Assembly: GCA_017445525.1 (NCBI GenBank)
Contig: JAFSTZ010000135.1
Location: 1-26,965, forward strand
Reading direction: 5' to 3'
DNA: 26,965 bases
Origin: Eubacterium sp.
GTDB lineage: Bacteria; Bacillota; Clostridia; Lachnospirales; Lachnospiraceae
The translations under genes and the position numbers were made by a program. Shown here in pieces: positions 1 through 7,009 of this stretch. The notes under the pieces are model-generated. The model made no database searches and was not told where the DNA came from. It saw only the letters and a list, made by a program, of their open reading frames with translations. Within the stretch, counting starts at the first letter, position 1; every line of letters begins with the position of its first letter.

Positions 1-2
1 AT

Positions 3-12
3 GAAACGTTTC
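3..12. promoter_or_regulatory. LacI-family-type palindromic operator, distal copy
   Basis: Perfect 10-bp palindrome GAAACGTTTC, flanked here as TGAAACGTTTCA. This is the classic core recognised by LacI/GalR/CcpA-type repressors. An identical copy lies at 134-143. This copy sits just before a terminator hairpin, so it could lie at the 3' end of an upstream gene rather than be a working operator. Confidence 0.45.
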
Positions 13-46
13 AAAAGGTAGTGCCATGATCGGCATTGCCTTTTTT
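13..46 (+). terminator. Rho-independent terminator of an upstream gene
   Basis: A 10-bp stem with G-U wobbles (16-25 pairing with 32-41) and a 6-nt loop is followed by a run of six T. It would end transcription entering from a gene to the left of the window and insulate the sulfate operon. Confidence 0.7.
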
Positions 47-133
47 GATATTTTTTTAGAAATTTGAGCGTAAAATATATCAAAACAGTAAAAAAGATCA
101 AAATTGATGATTTTTCACATGCGAAAACCCAGC

Positions 134-143
134 GAAACGTTTC
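134..143. promoter_or_regulatory. LacI-family-type palindromic operator, promoter-proximal copy
   Basis: Perfect palindrome GAAACGTTTC, 11 bp upstream of the -35 box of the sbp promoter and 131 bp from the identical copy at 3-12. Its position suggests control of the sulfate importer operon by a LacI-family protein. A further palindrome, TTACGTAA (187-194), lies at the predicted transcription start. The regulator itself is not in the window. Confidence 0.55.
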
Positions 144-154
144 AAAATTCCCGT

Positions 155-183
155 TTGACGTAATATTTATATGATGTTATCAT
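155..183 (+). promoter_or_regulatory. Sigma-A promoter of the sulfate importer operon
   Basis: The -35 box TTGACG (155-160) and -10 box TATCAT (178-183) are separated by 17 bp. Predicted transcription starts near 190, about 50 nt before the sbp start codon. Confidence 0.7.
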
Positions 184-239
184 CGGTTACGTAAACACGT
201 TAAAAAATATCAAGAATCCTATAGGGAGGCAAAACAGCT

Positions 240-1265
240 ATGAAAAAGAAGATTATGGCACTTGGTTTGGTTGCGATGATGGCGTTATCACTCACAGCCT
301 GCGGTGGAAACAGCGGAGAAGGCGGCAGCGCTGAGGGAGGAACAAAGATCACAAATGTTTCCTATGATCCTACCCGTGAGCTGTATACAGAGTACAATCA
401 GGCATTTATCAAACATTATAAGGAAGAGACCGGCAAGGATGTCGAAGTGGTTCAGTCACACGGCGGTTCAGGTAAGCAGGCTCGTTCCGTAGTAGAGGGA
501 GCAGATGCAGATGTAGTTACACTGGCTCTTGAACATGATATCACTCTTATAGAGGAAGCAGGGATGATCAAGTCCGGCTGGCTTTCAGAGTTCCCGCTTG
601 ACTCCTCACCTTATACATCAACTATCGTGTTGCTCGTGAGAAAGGGCAATCCGAAGAACCTTACCGACTGGGATTCGCTGATCCAGGATGGTGTTGAGGT
701 CATCACTCCGGATCCGAAGAGCTCCGGTGGTGCTATGTGGAACTTCCTTGCTGCTTGGCAGTATATCAAAGAGAAGTCAGGCAACGATGAAGCACAGATG
801 AAGGACTTTATGGCAAAGCTTTATGGCAACGTAACTGTTATGGATTCCGGTGCCCGCGGCGCAACAACTACCTTTGTTGAGAATGGACAGGGCGATGTGC
901 TGATCGCATGGGAGAACGAGGCTATCTCAACTGTTAAGGAGTATCCGGATGATTATGAGATCATCACACCGAGCATCTCCATCCTTGCGCAGCCGAGTGT
1001 TGCCATCGTAGATGAGAACGCTGACAAGAACGGAACTCAGGAGCTTTGCAAGGCTTATCTTGATTATCTGTACTCAGATGAGGCACAGGAGATCATCGCA
1101 AAGAACGGTTATCGTCCGTCCAATCAGGATATACTGAACAAGTATGGTGACACCTTCGATCTGAACGTAAAGCTTTGCAATATTCAGGATTTCGGTGGAT
1201 GGAACCAGGCGTATGATGATTTCTTCGCAGATGGTAAGATTTTTGATGAGATATATAGCAAATAA
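240..1265 (+). CDS. sbp: Sulfate/thiosulfate ABC transporter, substrate-binding lipoprotein
   Basis: Extracytoplasmic receptor that binds sulfate or thiosulfate and delivers it to the CysTWA importer. The 341-residue protein has a lipoprotein signal: basic MKKK, a hydrophobic stretch, and lipobox LTAC with the lipidated Cys at residue 21. A Gly/Ser/Glu-rich tether follows. The mature N-terminus carries the Sbp/CysP signature NVSYDPTRELY, and SHGGSGKQARSV, SSGGA and GARGATTTF fit the anion-binding loops of the family. The start is supported by AGGGAGG eight bases upstream. It is the first gene of the operon, followed after 11 bases by the permease genes. Sulfate versus thiosulfate preference cannot be read from the sequence. 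Confidence 0.95.
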   Translation: MKKKIMALGLVAMMALSLTACGGNSGEGGSAEGGTKITNVSYDPTRELYTEYNQAFIKHYKEETGKDVEVVQSHGGSGKQARSVVEGADADVVTLALEHDITLIEEAGMIKSGWLSEFPLDSSPYTSTIVLLVRKGNPKNLTDWDSLIQDGVEVITPDPKSSGGAMWNFLAAWQYIKEKSGNDEAQMKDFMAKLYGNVTVMDSGARGATTTFVENGQGDVLIAWENEAISTVKEYPDDYEIITPSISILAQPSVAIVDENADKNGTQELCKAYLDYLYSDEAQEIIAKNGYRPSNQDILNKYGDTFDLNVKLCNIQDFGGWNQAYDDFFADGKIFDEIYSK

Positions 1266-1276
1266 GAGGTATCAAA

Positions 1277-2131
1277 TTGAACACTAAAGGAAATAGAGCA
1301 AAGAGTGGAAAACGAGTGATACCGGGATTTGGACTATCATTAGGGATAACAATTACGTTGTTATCCCTAATTGTATTGATACCGCTCGCGTCTGTTCTCG
1401 TATACTCAGTGAAACTGTCACCCGCGGAGTTCTGGGGCACGATCATGGAGCCGAACGTCCTCTGGGCCTTTGGCATCAGTATACTGACATCGTTGATAGC
1501 GGCATTTATAAATGTAGTCTTCGGCACGATCCTCGCGTGGGTTCTGGTGCGATACAACTTCCCGGGCAAGAGAATACTTGACGGTCTTATCGAGATACCG
1601 TTTACACTGCCGACGGCGGTTGCAGGTATCACCCTGTCAAAGATGTACGCCACCAACGGTGAGTTCGGGGGACCGCTGTCGGTTCTCGGTATCGAGGTTT
1701 CATATACTCATCTCGGATTGATAGTGGCGCTGATATTTATAGGTATACCGTTTGTTGTAAGAGCTATACAGCCTGTGCTTGAAAAGCTTGACGGCAGATA
1801 TGAGGAGGCTGCGTATATGCTCGGCGCATCCGGCTTCACGACCTTCAGGAGAGTCATCCTGCCGGAGCTGAAGCCTGCCATACTTACCGGATTCGGTCTG
1901 GCTTTTGCCAGAGGCCTCGGTGAGTACGGAAGCGTCGTTTATATATCCGGTAACTCCGCAAAGGAGCACACGCAGGTTGTTTCATATGTGATCATGCAGA
2001 AGCTTGAGCGTATGGATTATGCATCCGCTACGGCCATAGCACTGGTGATGCTTGTCATGGCATTTATCATACTTCTGGCGATAAATATCGTGCAGATCCG
2101 CCAGTCGAGAAGGACAGGAGGTGAAGCGTGA
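1277..2131 (+). CDS. cysT: Sulfate/thiosulfate ABC transporter permease CysT (CysU)
   Basis: Integral membrane subunit of the sulfate importer, 284 residues with about six transmembrane helices. The cytoplasmic EAA loop that docks on the ATPase is clear: EEAAYMLGASGFTTFRRVILP, around residues 176-196, with LGEYGSV following. Translation begins at a TTG codon: AGAGGT lies six bases upstream, and the next in-frame ATG would remove the first transmembrane helix. The gene is 11 bases from sbp and its stop overlaps the start region of cysW, as expected for a coupled heterodimeric permease. Confidence 0.93.
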   Translation: MNTKGNRAKSGKRVIPGFGLSLGITITLLSLIVLIPLASVLVYSVKLSPAEFWGTIMEPNVLWAFGISILTSLIAAFINVVFGTILAWVLVRYNFPGKRILDGLIEIPFTLPTAVAGITLSKMYATNGEFGGPLSVLGIEVSYTHLGLIVALIFIGIPFVVRAIQPVLEKLDGRYEEAAYMLGASGFTTFRRVILPELKPAILTGFGLAFARGLGEYGSVVYISGNSAKEHTQVVSYVIMQKLERMDYASATAIALVMLVMAFIILLAINIVQIRQSRRTGGEA

Positions 2132-3045
2132 TGAAGAAAAAAAAGATGGGCAAGGCAGGTATCATCCTGACTGTGATAAGCGTTTTATTTATACTGTTGA
2201 TGCTTGTGGCACCGCTCATATCCGTGCTTGCAAACTCACTCAGCAAGGGGCTCGGTTTCTACTTTGGATCGCTGAGTACCAAGTATGTTATCTCGGCGCT
2301 GGGTGTGACGCTGATAGCGACAGTGATCGCGGTTATAGTGAACACGATCTTCGGACTTTTCGCCGGATGGCTTTTGACGAAGTTTAAGTTCAGGGGGAAG
2401 CAGTTTCTGGCAACACTTATCGATATCCCGTTCTCGATCTCGCCGGTCATCGCAGGTCTTGCTTATATCATGACCTTCGGGCGACTCGGTTGGGCGACAC
2501 CGATAGTTGAGTGGTTGAACTCTACGTTCGGCTGGGATGTGCAGATAGTATTTGCGCTTCCGGGCGTCGTGCTTGCAACGATATTTGTTACATTCCCGTT
2601 TGTATCGAGAGAGATCATCCCGGTGCTCAACTCACAGGGTACCGACGAGGAAGAGGCGGCCGCTCTGATGGGAGCCAAGGGCTTTACGATCTTCAGGAAG
2701 ATCACTTTTCCGCATATCAAGTGGGCGACCATATACGGTATGATCCTCTGCGCTTCGAGGGCACTCGGGGAGTTCGGTGCGGTAAATGCGCTGTCAAAGA
2801 CCAGAGGACAGACATTTACACTTCCGCTCGAGATCGATGCTCTGTATCTCGACGGATCATCTGACTCGATCGTTGCAGCATTCTCGGTTTCTTCACTGCT
2901 TGTTATCATCGCGATCATCGTTCTGGTGCTCAGAAGCATCTTTGAGAATCGTGAGAAAAATATTGAGAAGCGCGAAATGAAAAAAGATCGCGGTATCAAA
3001 AAGATAACTTCCGAGGAGCTTGCCGAGGAAGAGGGACTGGTGTGA
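2131..3045 (+). CDS. cysW: Sulfate/thiosulfate ABC transporter permease CysW
   Basis: Second permease subunit, 304 residues and about six transmembrane helices. It carries an EAA loop with EEAAALMGAKGFTIFRKITF and the matching LGEFGAVNALS segment typical of CysW. The stop of cysT (TGA) shares its last base with this ATG. AGGAGG (2116-2121) sits nine bases before the ATG; a GTG three bases upstream is an alternative start with a shorter spacing. The C-terminal tail of about 40 residues is highly charged (Glu/Lys-rich), probably a cytosolic extension. CysW pairs with CysT to form the translocation pore. Confidence 0.93.
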   Translation: MKKKKMGKAGIILTVISVLFILLMLVAPLISVLANSLSKGLGFYFGSLSTKYVISALGVTLIATVIAVIVNTIFGLFAGWLLTKFKFRGKQFLATLIDIPFSISPVIAGLAYIMTFGRLGWATPIVEWLNSTFGWDVQIVFALPGVVLATIFVTFPFVSREIIPVLNSQGTDEEEAAALMGAKGFTIFRKITFPHIKWATIYGMILCASRALGEFGAVNALSKTRGQTFTLPLEIDALYLDGSSDSIVAAFSVSSLLVIIAIIVLVLRSIFENREKNIEKREMKKDRGIKKITSEELAEEEGLV

Positions 3046-3071
3046 ATAGACTTTGAACTGGAGGAAGATCC

Positions 3072-4184
3072 ATGTATGTAGAGATGAAAAATATCAATAA
3101 ACACTTCGGTGATTTTCAGGCATCCAAGGACGTGAACTTCGGGATAGAGAAGGGAAGTCTCGTGGCTCTTTTGGGTCCCAGCGGAAGCGGAAAAACCACG
3201 ATCCTCAGGATCATAGCCGGACTCGAGACTCCGGACACCGGAGAGATCCTCATAGACGGAAAAAAGATGAACGATGTTGCGCCGGCTGAGCGCGGTATCG
3301 GATTTGTATTTCAGAACTATGCTCTGTTCAGATATATGACCGTCTATGATAATATAGCATTTGGTCTGGATATCCAGAAGAAAAGCAAGGCTGAGATAAA
3401 GAAAAGAGTAACCGAGCTTCTCGAGCTTACCGGCCTCACGGGTTTTGAGAAGAGATACCCCAACGAGCTTTCCGGAGGGCAGAGACAGAGGGTTGCTTTT
3501 GCGAGAGCGCTTGCGCCGAATCCGAGTCTGCTGCTGCTTGATGAGCCCTTTGCGGCCATCGATGCGAAGGTCAGACAGGAGCTGAGAACCTGGCTTCGTG
3601 ATATGATAAAGAGAGTCGGCATCACAAGTATTTTTGTAACACACGATCAGGATGAGGCTGTGGAGGTAGCAGATCAGATCATCGTAACCAACCACGGACG
3701 TGTGGAGCAGATCGGCTCACCGGTATCTATATACAAGACACCTGAGACACCTTTTGTCAGCGAGTTTATCGGCAAGTCACAGGTGATAGAGGATTATCAT
3801 AAGCTTCGCGGATTTACCGAGGGCGACTACGAGGGCGCTGTCATCAGGCCTGAGTTTGTGGAGGCGTTCAAGCCTGACAACAAGAAGTTTGAGTCCGTGA
3901 TCAAAGCTACGGAGGAGGGTACGATCAAGGATATCCTTTTCCGTGGAAATCACCTCGAGGTTACTCTGGATGTCAACGGAGTCGAGCTCGTCACTGAGAG
4001 ATCGCTCGAGCGCAGGGATGTATCCGTAGGTGAGAAGATGAGAGTGGTCGTTTACCGCGTGCTTGCATTTAAAGATGATAAAGCGATCCTGCTTGAGAAC
4101 GAAGAACTGAAAGCGATGGGCATTGATTACAGCCAGCTTGAGGGATATGTATACAATGCAGATCAGGGAGCATTTATTGTTTGA
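3072..4184 (+). CDS. cysA: Sulfate/thiosulfate ABC transporter ATP-binding protein
   Basis: The 370-residue ATPase that drives CysTW. Visible motifs: Walker A GPSGSGKT (35-42), Q-loop Gln81, signature LSGGQ (133-137), Walker B LLLLDEP (153-159), D-loop AAID, and switch His191. Residues from about 240 onward form a TOBE-like regulatory domain, seen in CysA/MalK-type ATPases. GGAGGA lies seven bases before the start codon. It is the last gene of the operon, 26 bases after cysW, and is followed by a strong terminator. No sulfate-reduction or cysteine-biosynthesis genes accompany it here, so the fate of the imported anion is not shown by this window. Confidence 0.94.
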   Translation: MYVEMKNINKHFGDFQASKDVNFGIEKGSLVALLGPSGSGKTTILRIIAGLETPDTGEILIDGKKMNDVAPAERGIGFVFQNYALFRYMTVYDNIAFGLDIQKKSKAEIKKRVTELLELTGLTGFEKRYPNELSGGQRQRVAFARALAPNPSLLLLDEPFAAIDAKVRQELRTWLRDMIKRVGITSIFVTHDQDEAVEVADQIIVTNHGRVEQIGSPVSIYKTPETPFVSEFIGKSQVIEDYHKLRGFTEGDYEGAVIRPEFVEAFKPDNKKFESVIKATEEGTIKDILFRGNHLEVTLDVNGVELVTERSLERRDVSVGEKMRVVVYRVLAFKDDKAILLENEELKAMGIDYSQLEGYVYNADQGAFIV

Positions 4185-4216
4185 TAGAGTGAGATTATAT
4201 ATAGAGTGAGATTATA
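4184..4216 (+). repeat. 17-bp tandem duplication after cysA
   Basis: The sequence ATAGAGTGAGATTATA occurs twice with a 17-base period (4184-4199 and 4201-4216). The first copy starts at the last base of the cysA stop codon. It has no evident function and probably reflects local slippage. Confidence 0.7.
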
Positions 4217-4258
4217 AAAATAGGCCCGGAACCATATCTTGTTTCCGGGCTTATTTTT
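4217..4258. terminator. Bidirectional Rho-independent terminator between cysA and the sulfotransferase gene
   Basis: GCCCGGAA (4224-4231) pairs perfectly with TTCCGGGC (4243-4250). It is preceded by an A-rich and followed by a T-rich run, so it can end transcription of cysA and of the convergent minus-strand gene. Confidence 0.9.
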
Positions 4259-4332
4259 ATGCTTAATATAATATGTTTAATATCTGCACAAATCATCTAT
4301 ATAAAAGATTTATCCGGGCGCGGATAGCAGTA

Positions 4333-6366
4333 TCAATCCTTTATAGTGATCACCTTTGTTGTACTGTAATACTTCTTTTTATATCTGACATAAACCGTAT
4401 ATGTTCCTGCCGGGACATCCTTAAGCGGCATAAATCTCCAGTAGCAGTTGTCGCGGAGTTTCTTAATGGGTTGTGACAAAGTGAGATCCTTGGTTACACG
4501 TCTGAAGTTTACATCATAACATTCACCGTTGTCTCCAACAAGCACTATCCTGTTGACATTCTGGTCCACTGACCATACCAGGAAGTTGTCACCGTAGCGG
4601 TTATATCTGACTCGCTCCGATACATAATCGGGATCTTTGCCGGGTGTGGGAAGATCCGGGATGATGCCCTCGGGAAGTTTGCATTTCTTTGCGTTGTACA
4701 GCTCGCCTCTGAACAGTCTTCTCTTCGGATCAAGCGGCTTAGCCATGCTGTCGTAGTCAAAATCTATCTGATGTATGGCAAAGAAATCCTGATTGATGGT
4801 GTACTCTCTGACCATCTCTCCTGTATCAAAATCCCATATCCTCATATCTGCTGCAATGCCGTTTGACTGATCCTCCAGACGAGCGTCCATGGTGAAGAAG
4901 TGATTGGTTTTCTCATCGTACTCGGTGTTGGCTCTCGTGATGGCGTAGGAGGTCGGGAATCTCTTCTCCAGTCGGAACGATCTGTTCTTCTCGTCTACGG
5001 AGATGATCATGCCGTAGGCGGTTCCTTTTTTATCAAACCAGTCAACAGGTCTTCTGTGAGCCTCGTGGTTATCGTAAAATGTGATATACAGTCTGTCGGG
5101 ATCGGCGTTCGGGAAGTTCTTCATGATGACAGCACTGTGCTGCTGGAAGAACCACGGATCAAAATCGCCCTCGCAGTCCAGTACCAGATCCTCTTCGGCG
5201 GTGCCCTTGAAAAACTCTTTGTTTGCCACTATCCAGAGCAGTTTTTTCTCGGGCATGTTTACCTTGATGATGGCGTGGATATTTCTCAAAGAAAGTATCA
5301 TCTCATCCGGGTTGTCGCAGGGCGAGATGCAGTTTACGTGAGCCCAGTCAAGCATCTCTTGGAACTTCTCATCAAAAAGGTCATCCATGCATATCGAGTC
5401 GAGCTCTTCGCCGGTCTCCCTGTCGATCTTTATGACCTTGTTTTCGACATGCCTGTTGTAGAATGACGATGAGGGTGTGAGGAAGTTCCCGTCCGGCAGC
5501 AGTGCCGCATTGTGGTGATAGCCGATGGGATGATAGTAGGTGTGATGATATCTTCCGAACCAGTCCATCTCGTGTGTCACGACGCTCAGCGGTGCGCCGA
5601 AGGTTGGTCTTTTCAACAGGTGCTCCGGGTAGAGAAACAGTCCCTTCTCCAGAGGATATATGCCGTAGTACTGAGGCTTTCTCGAGAAAAATACTCTGAC
5701 GTTTGCGTGCGAATCAAAGATACATGTAGGTCCTCTGTAGCCACCGCTTACCTCATAAAAATGTTCCTCTTCGGGAGTTACATCATGCGCGGAGTATGAC
5801 ATCTTGAGCTGTATGTCATAGTACTCCTTCATAACATCCGGCATTTTGATCTTTATCGGATAGCTGTTGACAGTATGAGTCTTTTCATCTTCTATAGAGA
5901 TGATAACATCATTTTTGGTATTTTCAAAAAGACCTATGATAGGGACGCGGTGAGCAGTAGAGAAATCCTCCTCGCCGAATGTGAAGTCCTTGGATCCCCT
6001 GATCCCCGTTACGGTGTATCTGACTCTGGACGGTGATGCTGTCTTGGTCAGGAGCAACGCAGTCAGGACAGAAGCCTTAAAAGGAGATATGATAAGAACT
6101 GACGCAGCCCAGCCTGTGTCGAGGTTCTTCAGGATCTTCTCGATCTCCCTCTCACAGATGTCGGTGCGTACCGCGTGAGTCGTCTGACCGATGGAGCTGA
6201 GAGACATCTGGGAAAGTCCTTTGTTGGTAGTATTGTATATATAGGTTCTTCCGCCGTAATACTTGGCGAGCTCCTCGGGAGTCAGCTGTGGATTTACCAG
6301 TTCACTGCCGTAGGTATATATCCCGAACAATCGCTTTTTTAACGTCGCTTTGAATGAGTGCTTCAT
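4333..6366 (-). CDS. Arylsulfate sulfotransferase (ASST), apparently cytoplasmic
   Basis: PAPS-independent enzyme that moves a sulfuryl group from a phenolic sulfate ester to another phenol through a sulfo-histidine intermediate. The 677-residue protein has an N-terminal beta-sandwich-like region (about 85-190) and then repeated Trp/Asp-rich blades of a beta-propeller. Four active-site residues known in E. coli ASST have counterparts: His284/285 (GYHHN), His343 (WAHVN), Arg361 (LSLRN) and catalytic His410 (QQHSA). The His343-Arg361 spacing of 18 equals that of the E. coli enzyme. The start was set at 6366 because AAAGGAG lies ten bases upstream; the longer frame begins at 6405, at or before the predicted transcription start. 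No signal peptide or lipobox is visible, unlike periplasmic proteobacterial ASST. The enzyme converges on the sulfate importer operon, but a functional link is only inference. Confidence 0.9.
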   Translation of the reverse strand: MKHSFKATLKKRLFGIYTYGSELVNPQLTPEELAKYYGGRTYIYNTTNKGLSQMSLSSIGQTTHAVRTDICEREIEKILKNLDTGWAASVLIISPFKASVLTALLLTKTASPSRVRYTVTGIRGSKDFTFGEEDFSTAHRVPIIGLFENTKNDVIISIEDEKTHTVNSYPIKIKMPDVMKEYYDIQLKMSYSAHDVTPEEEHFYEVSGGYRGPTCIFDSHANVRVFFSRKPQYYGIYPLEKGLFLYPEHLLKRPTFGAPLSVVTHEMDWFGRYHHTYYHPIGYHHNAALLPDGNFLTPSSSFYNRHVENKVIKIDRETGEELDSICMDDLFDEKFQEMLDWAHVNCISPCDNPDEMILSLRNIHAIIKVNMPEKKLLWIVANKEFFKGTAEEDLVLDCEGDFDPWFFQQHSAVIMKNFPNADPDRLYITFYDNHEAHRRPVDWFDKKGTAYGMIISVDEKNRSFRLEKRFPTSYAITRANTEYDEKTNHFFTMDARLEDQSNGIAADMRIWDFDTGEMVREYTINQDFFAIHQIDFDYDSMAKPLDPKRRLFRGELYNAKKCKLPEGIIPDLPTPGKDPDYVSERVRYNRYGDNFLVWSVDQNVNRIVLVGDNGECYDVNFRRVTKDLTLSQPIKKLRDNCYWRFMPLKDVPAGTYTVYVRYKKKYYSTTKVITIKD

Positions 6367-6410
6367 CAGACTCATGCTCCTTTCGGTAGATAGATAAGTA
6401 CACATGCATT

Positions 6411-6439
6411 ATTATATACCATATTTAGTGAAACGGCAA
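6411..6439 (-). promoter_or_regulatory. Promoter of the arylsulfate sulfotransferase gene
   Basis: On the minus strand, -35 TTGCCG (6434-6439) and a perfect -10 TATAAT (6411-6416) are separated by 17 bp. Transcription would start near 6404, which fixes the coding start downstream at 6366. Confidence 0.8.
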
Positions 6440-6474
6440 GTGTTTTTTCAATAACGAGTGTAGGACATATAAAT

Positions 6475-6507
6475 AGCCCCGAGTGCACTGACCGCACACC
6501 CGGGGCT
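6475..6507 (-). terminator. Terminator hairpin after the XRE regulator gene
   Basis: AGCCCCG (6475-6481) pairs with CGGGGCT (6501-6507), and the inner seven positions also pair with wobbles to give a 14-bp stem with a 5-nt loop. The downstream tract on the minus strand is only ATTTAT, so termination efficiency is uncertain. Confidence 0.65.
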
Positions 6508-6531
6508 TCTGCATAATATATTTTATTCGCA

Positions 6532-6822
6532 TCAAGCTCTCGTTTGCTTTGGAATAAACTCAAGTTTCAAAACCATGTTCATTCCATCTGCCAGACGCTT
6601 AAGTGTAGAAAGGGCTGGATTTGCATTTCCGGTTTCAATCTTACTGATATCAGCTTGGTCAATTCCAGTTCTCTCTGATAATTCTTTCTGCGTCATATTG
6701 GACGCTTTTCTGGCATCGATGATGGCCTGAATCATTGCATACTCAGGTTCCAACTCATCCCACTCCTTTTTAAAACCCTCATCCTTCATTCTTTTATTAA
6801 GGTAATCTCTAAAATCACTCAT
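6532..6822 (-). CDS. HigA-type XRE antitoxin/regulator with no toxin partner visible
   Basis: A 96-residue DNA-binding protein: a charged N-terminal stretch (1-30, with EPEYAMIQAIIDAR typical of HigA-like antitoxins) followed by a Cro/C1 helix-turn-helix at about 35-88, including MTQKELSERTGIDQADISKIE. Such proteins usually neutralise a RelE/HigB-family toxin encoded just upstream. Here the upstream side holds only a promoter and then the divergent channel gene, so it is an orphan antitoxin or a stand-alone regulator. The start at 6822 has an excellent AGGAGGTG site. An in-frame start at 6861 has its own AAAGGAG and would add 13 residues. An inverted repeat in the promoter suggests autoregulation. 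Confidence 0.85.
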   Translation of the reverse strand: MSDFRDYLNKRMKDEGFKKEWDELEPEYAMIQAIIDARKASNMTQKELSERTGIDQADISKIETGNANPALSTLKRLADGMNMVLKLEFIPKQTRA

Positions 6823-6892
6823 TTTCGCACCTCCTTGAAAGGTAATCGTGTCTACATCCATCGACTCCTTTCGTCATGTCCTATGATTATAT

Positions 6893-6921
6893 ATTATATG
6901 GCATATTTCCCATATTGTCAA
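6893..6921 (-). promoter_or_regulatory. Perfect-consensus promoter of the XRE gene with an internal inverted repeat
   Basis: TTGACA (6916-6921) and TATAAT (6893-6898) on the minus strand are separated by exactly 17 bp. Between them ATATGG (6896-6901) and CCATAT (6910-6915) form an inverted repeat with an 8-bp gap, a plausible operator for the regulator it transcribes. Confidence 0.85.
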
Positions 6922-6942
6922 TACATATTTATAATTAACACC

Positions 6943-6971
6943 TTGCGAAAATGTAGCGTTTAATATATAAT
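6943..6971 (+). promoter_or_regulatory. Promoter of the potassium channel gene
   Basis: TTGCGA (6943-6948) and TATAAT (6966-6971) are separated by 17 bp. It diverges from the XRE promoter; the two -35 boxes are about 21 bp apart, so a protein bound at the XRE operator could affect both. Confidence 0.75.
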
Positions 6972-7009
6972 GTCATAGACGAACAACATTTTTTTAGAAG
7001 CAGGTGCCT

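Noticed and set aside
2463..3695. 410-codon open frame on the minus strand opposite cysW-cysA
   Set aside because: It is a shadow of two well-supported transporter genes. The translation is Ser/Ile-rich without domain character, and it crosses a gene boundary.
4333..6405. Longer arylsulfate sulfotransferase starting at 6405
   Set aside because: That codon falls at the predicted transcription start, next to the -10 box, and has no ribosome-binding site.
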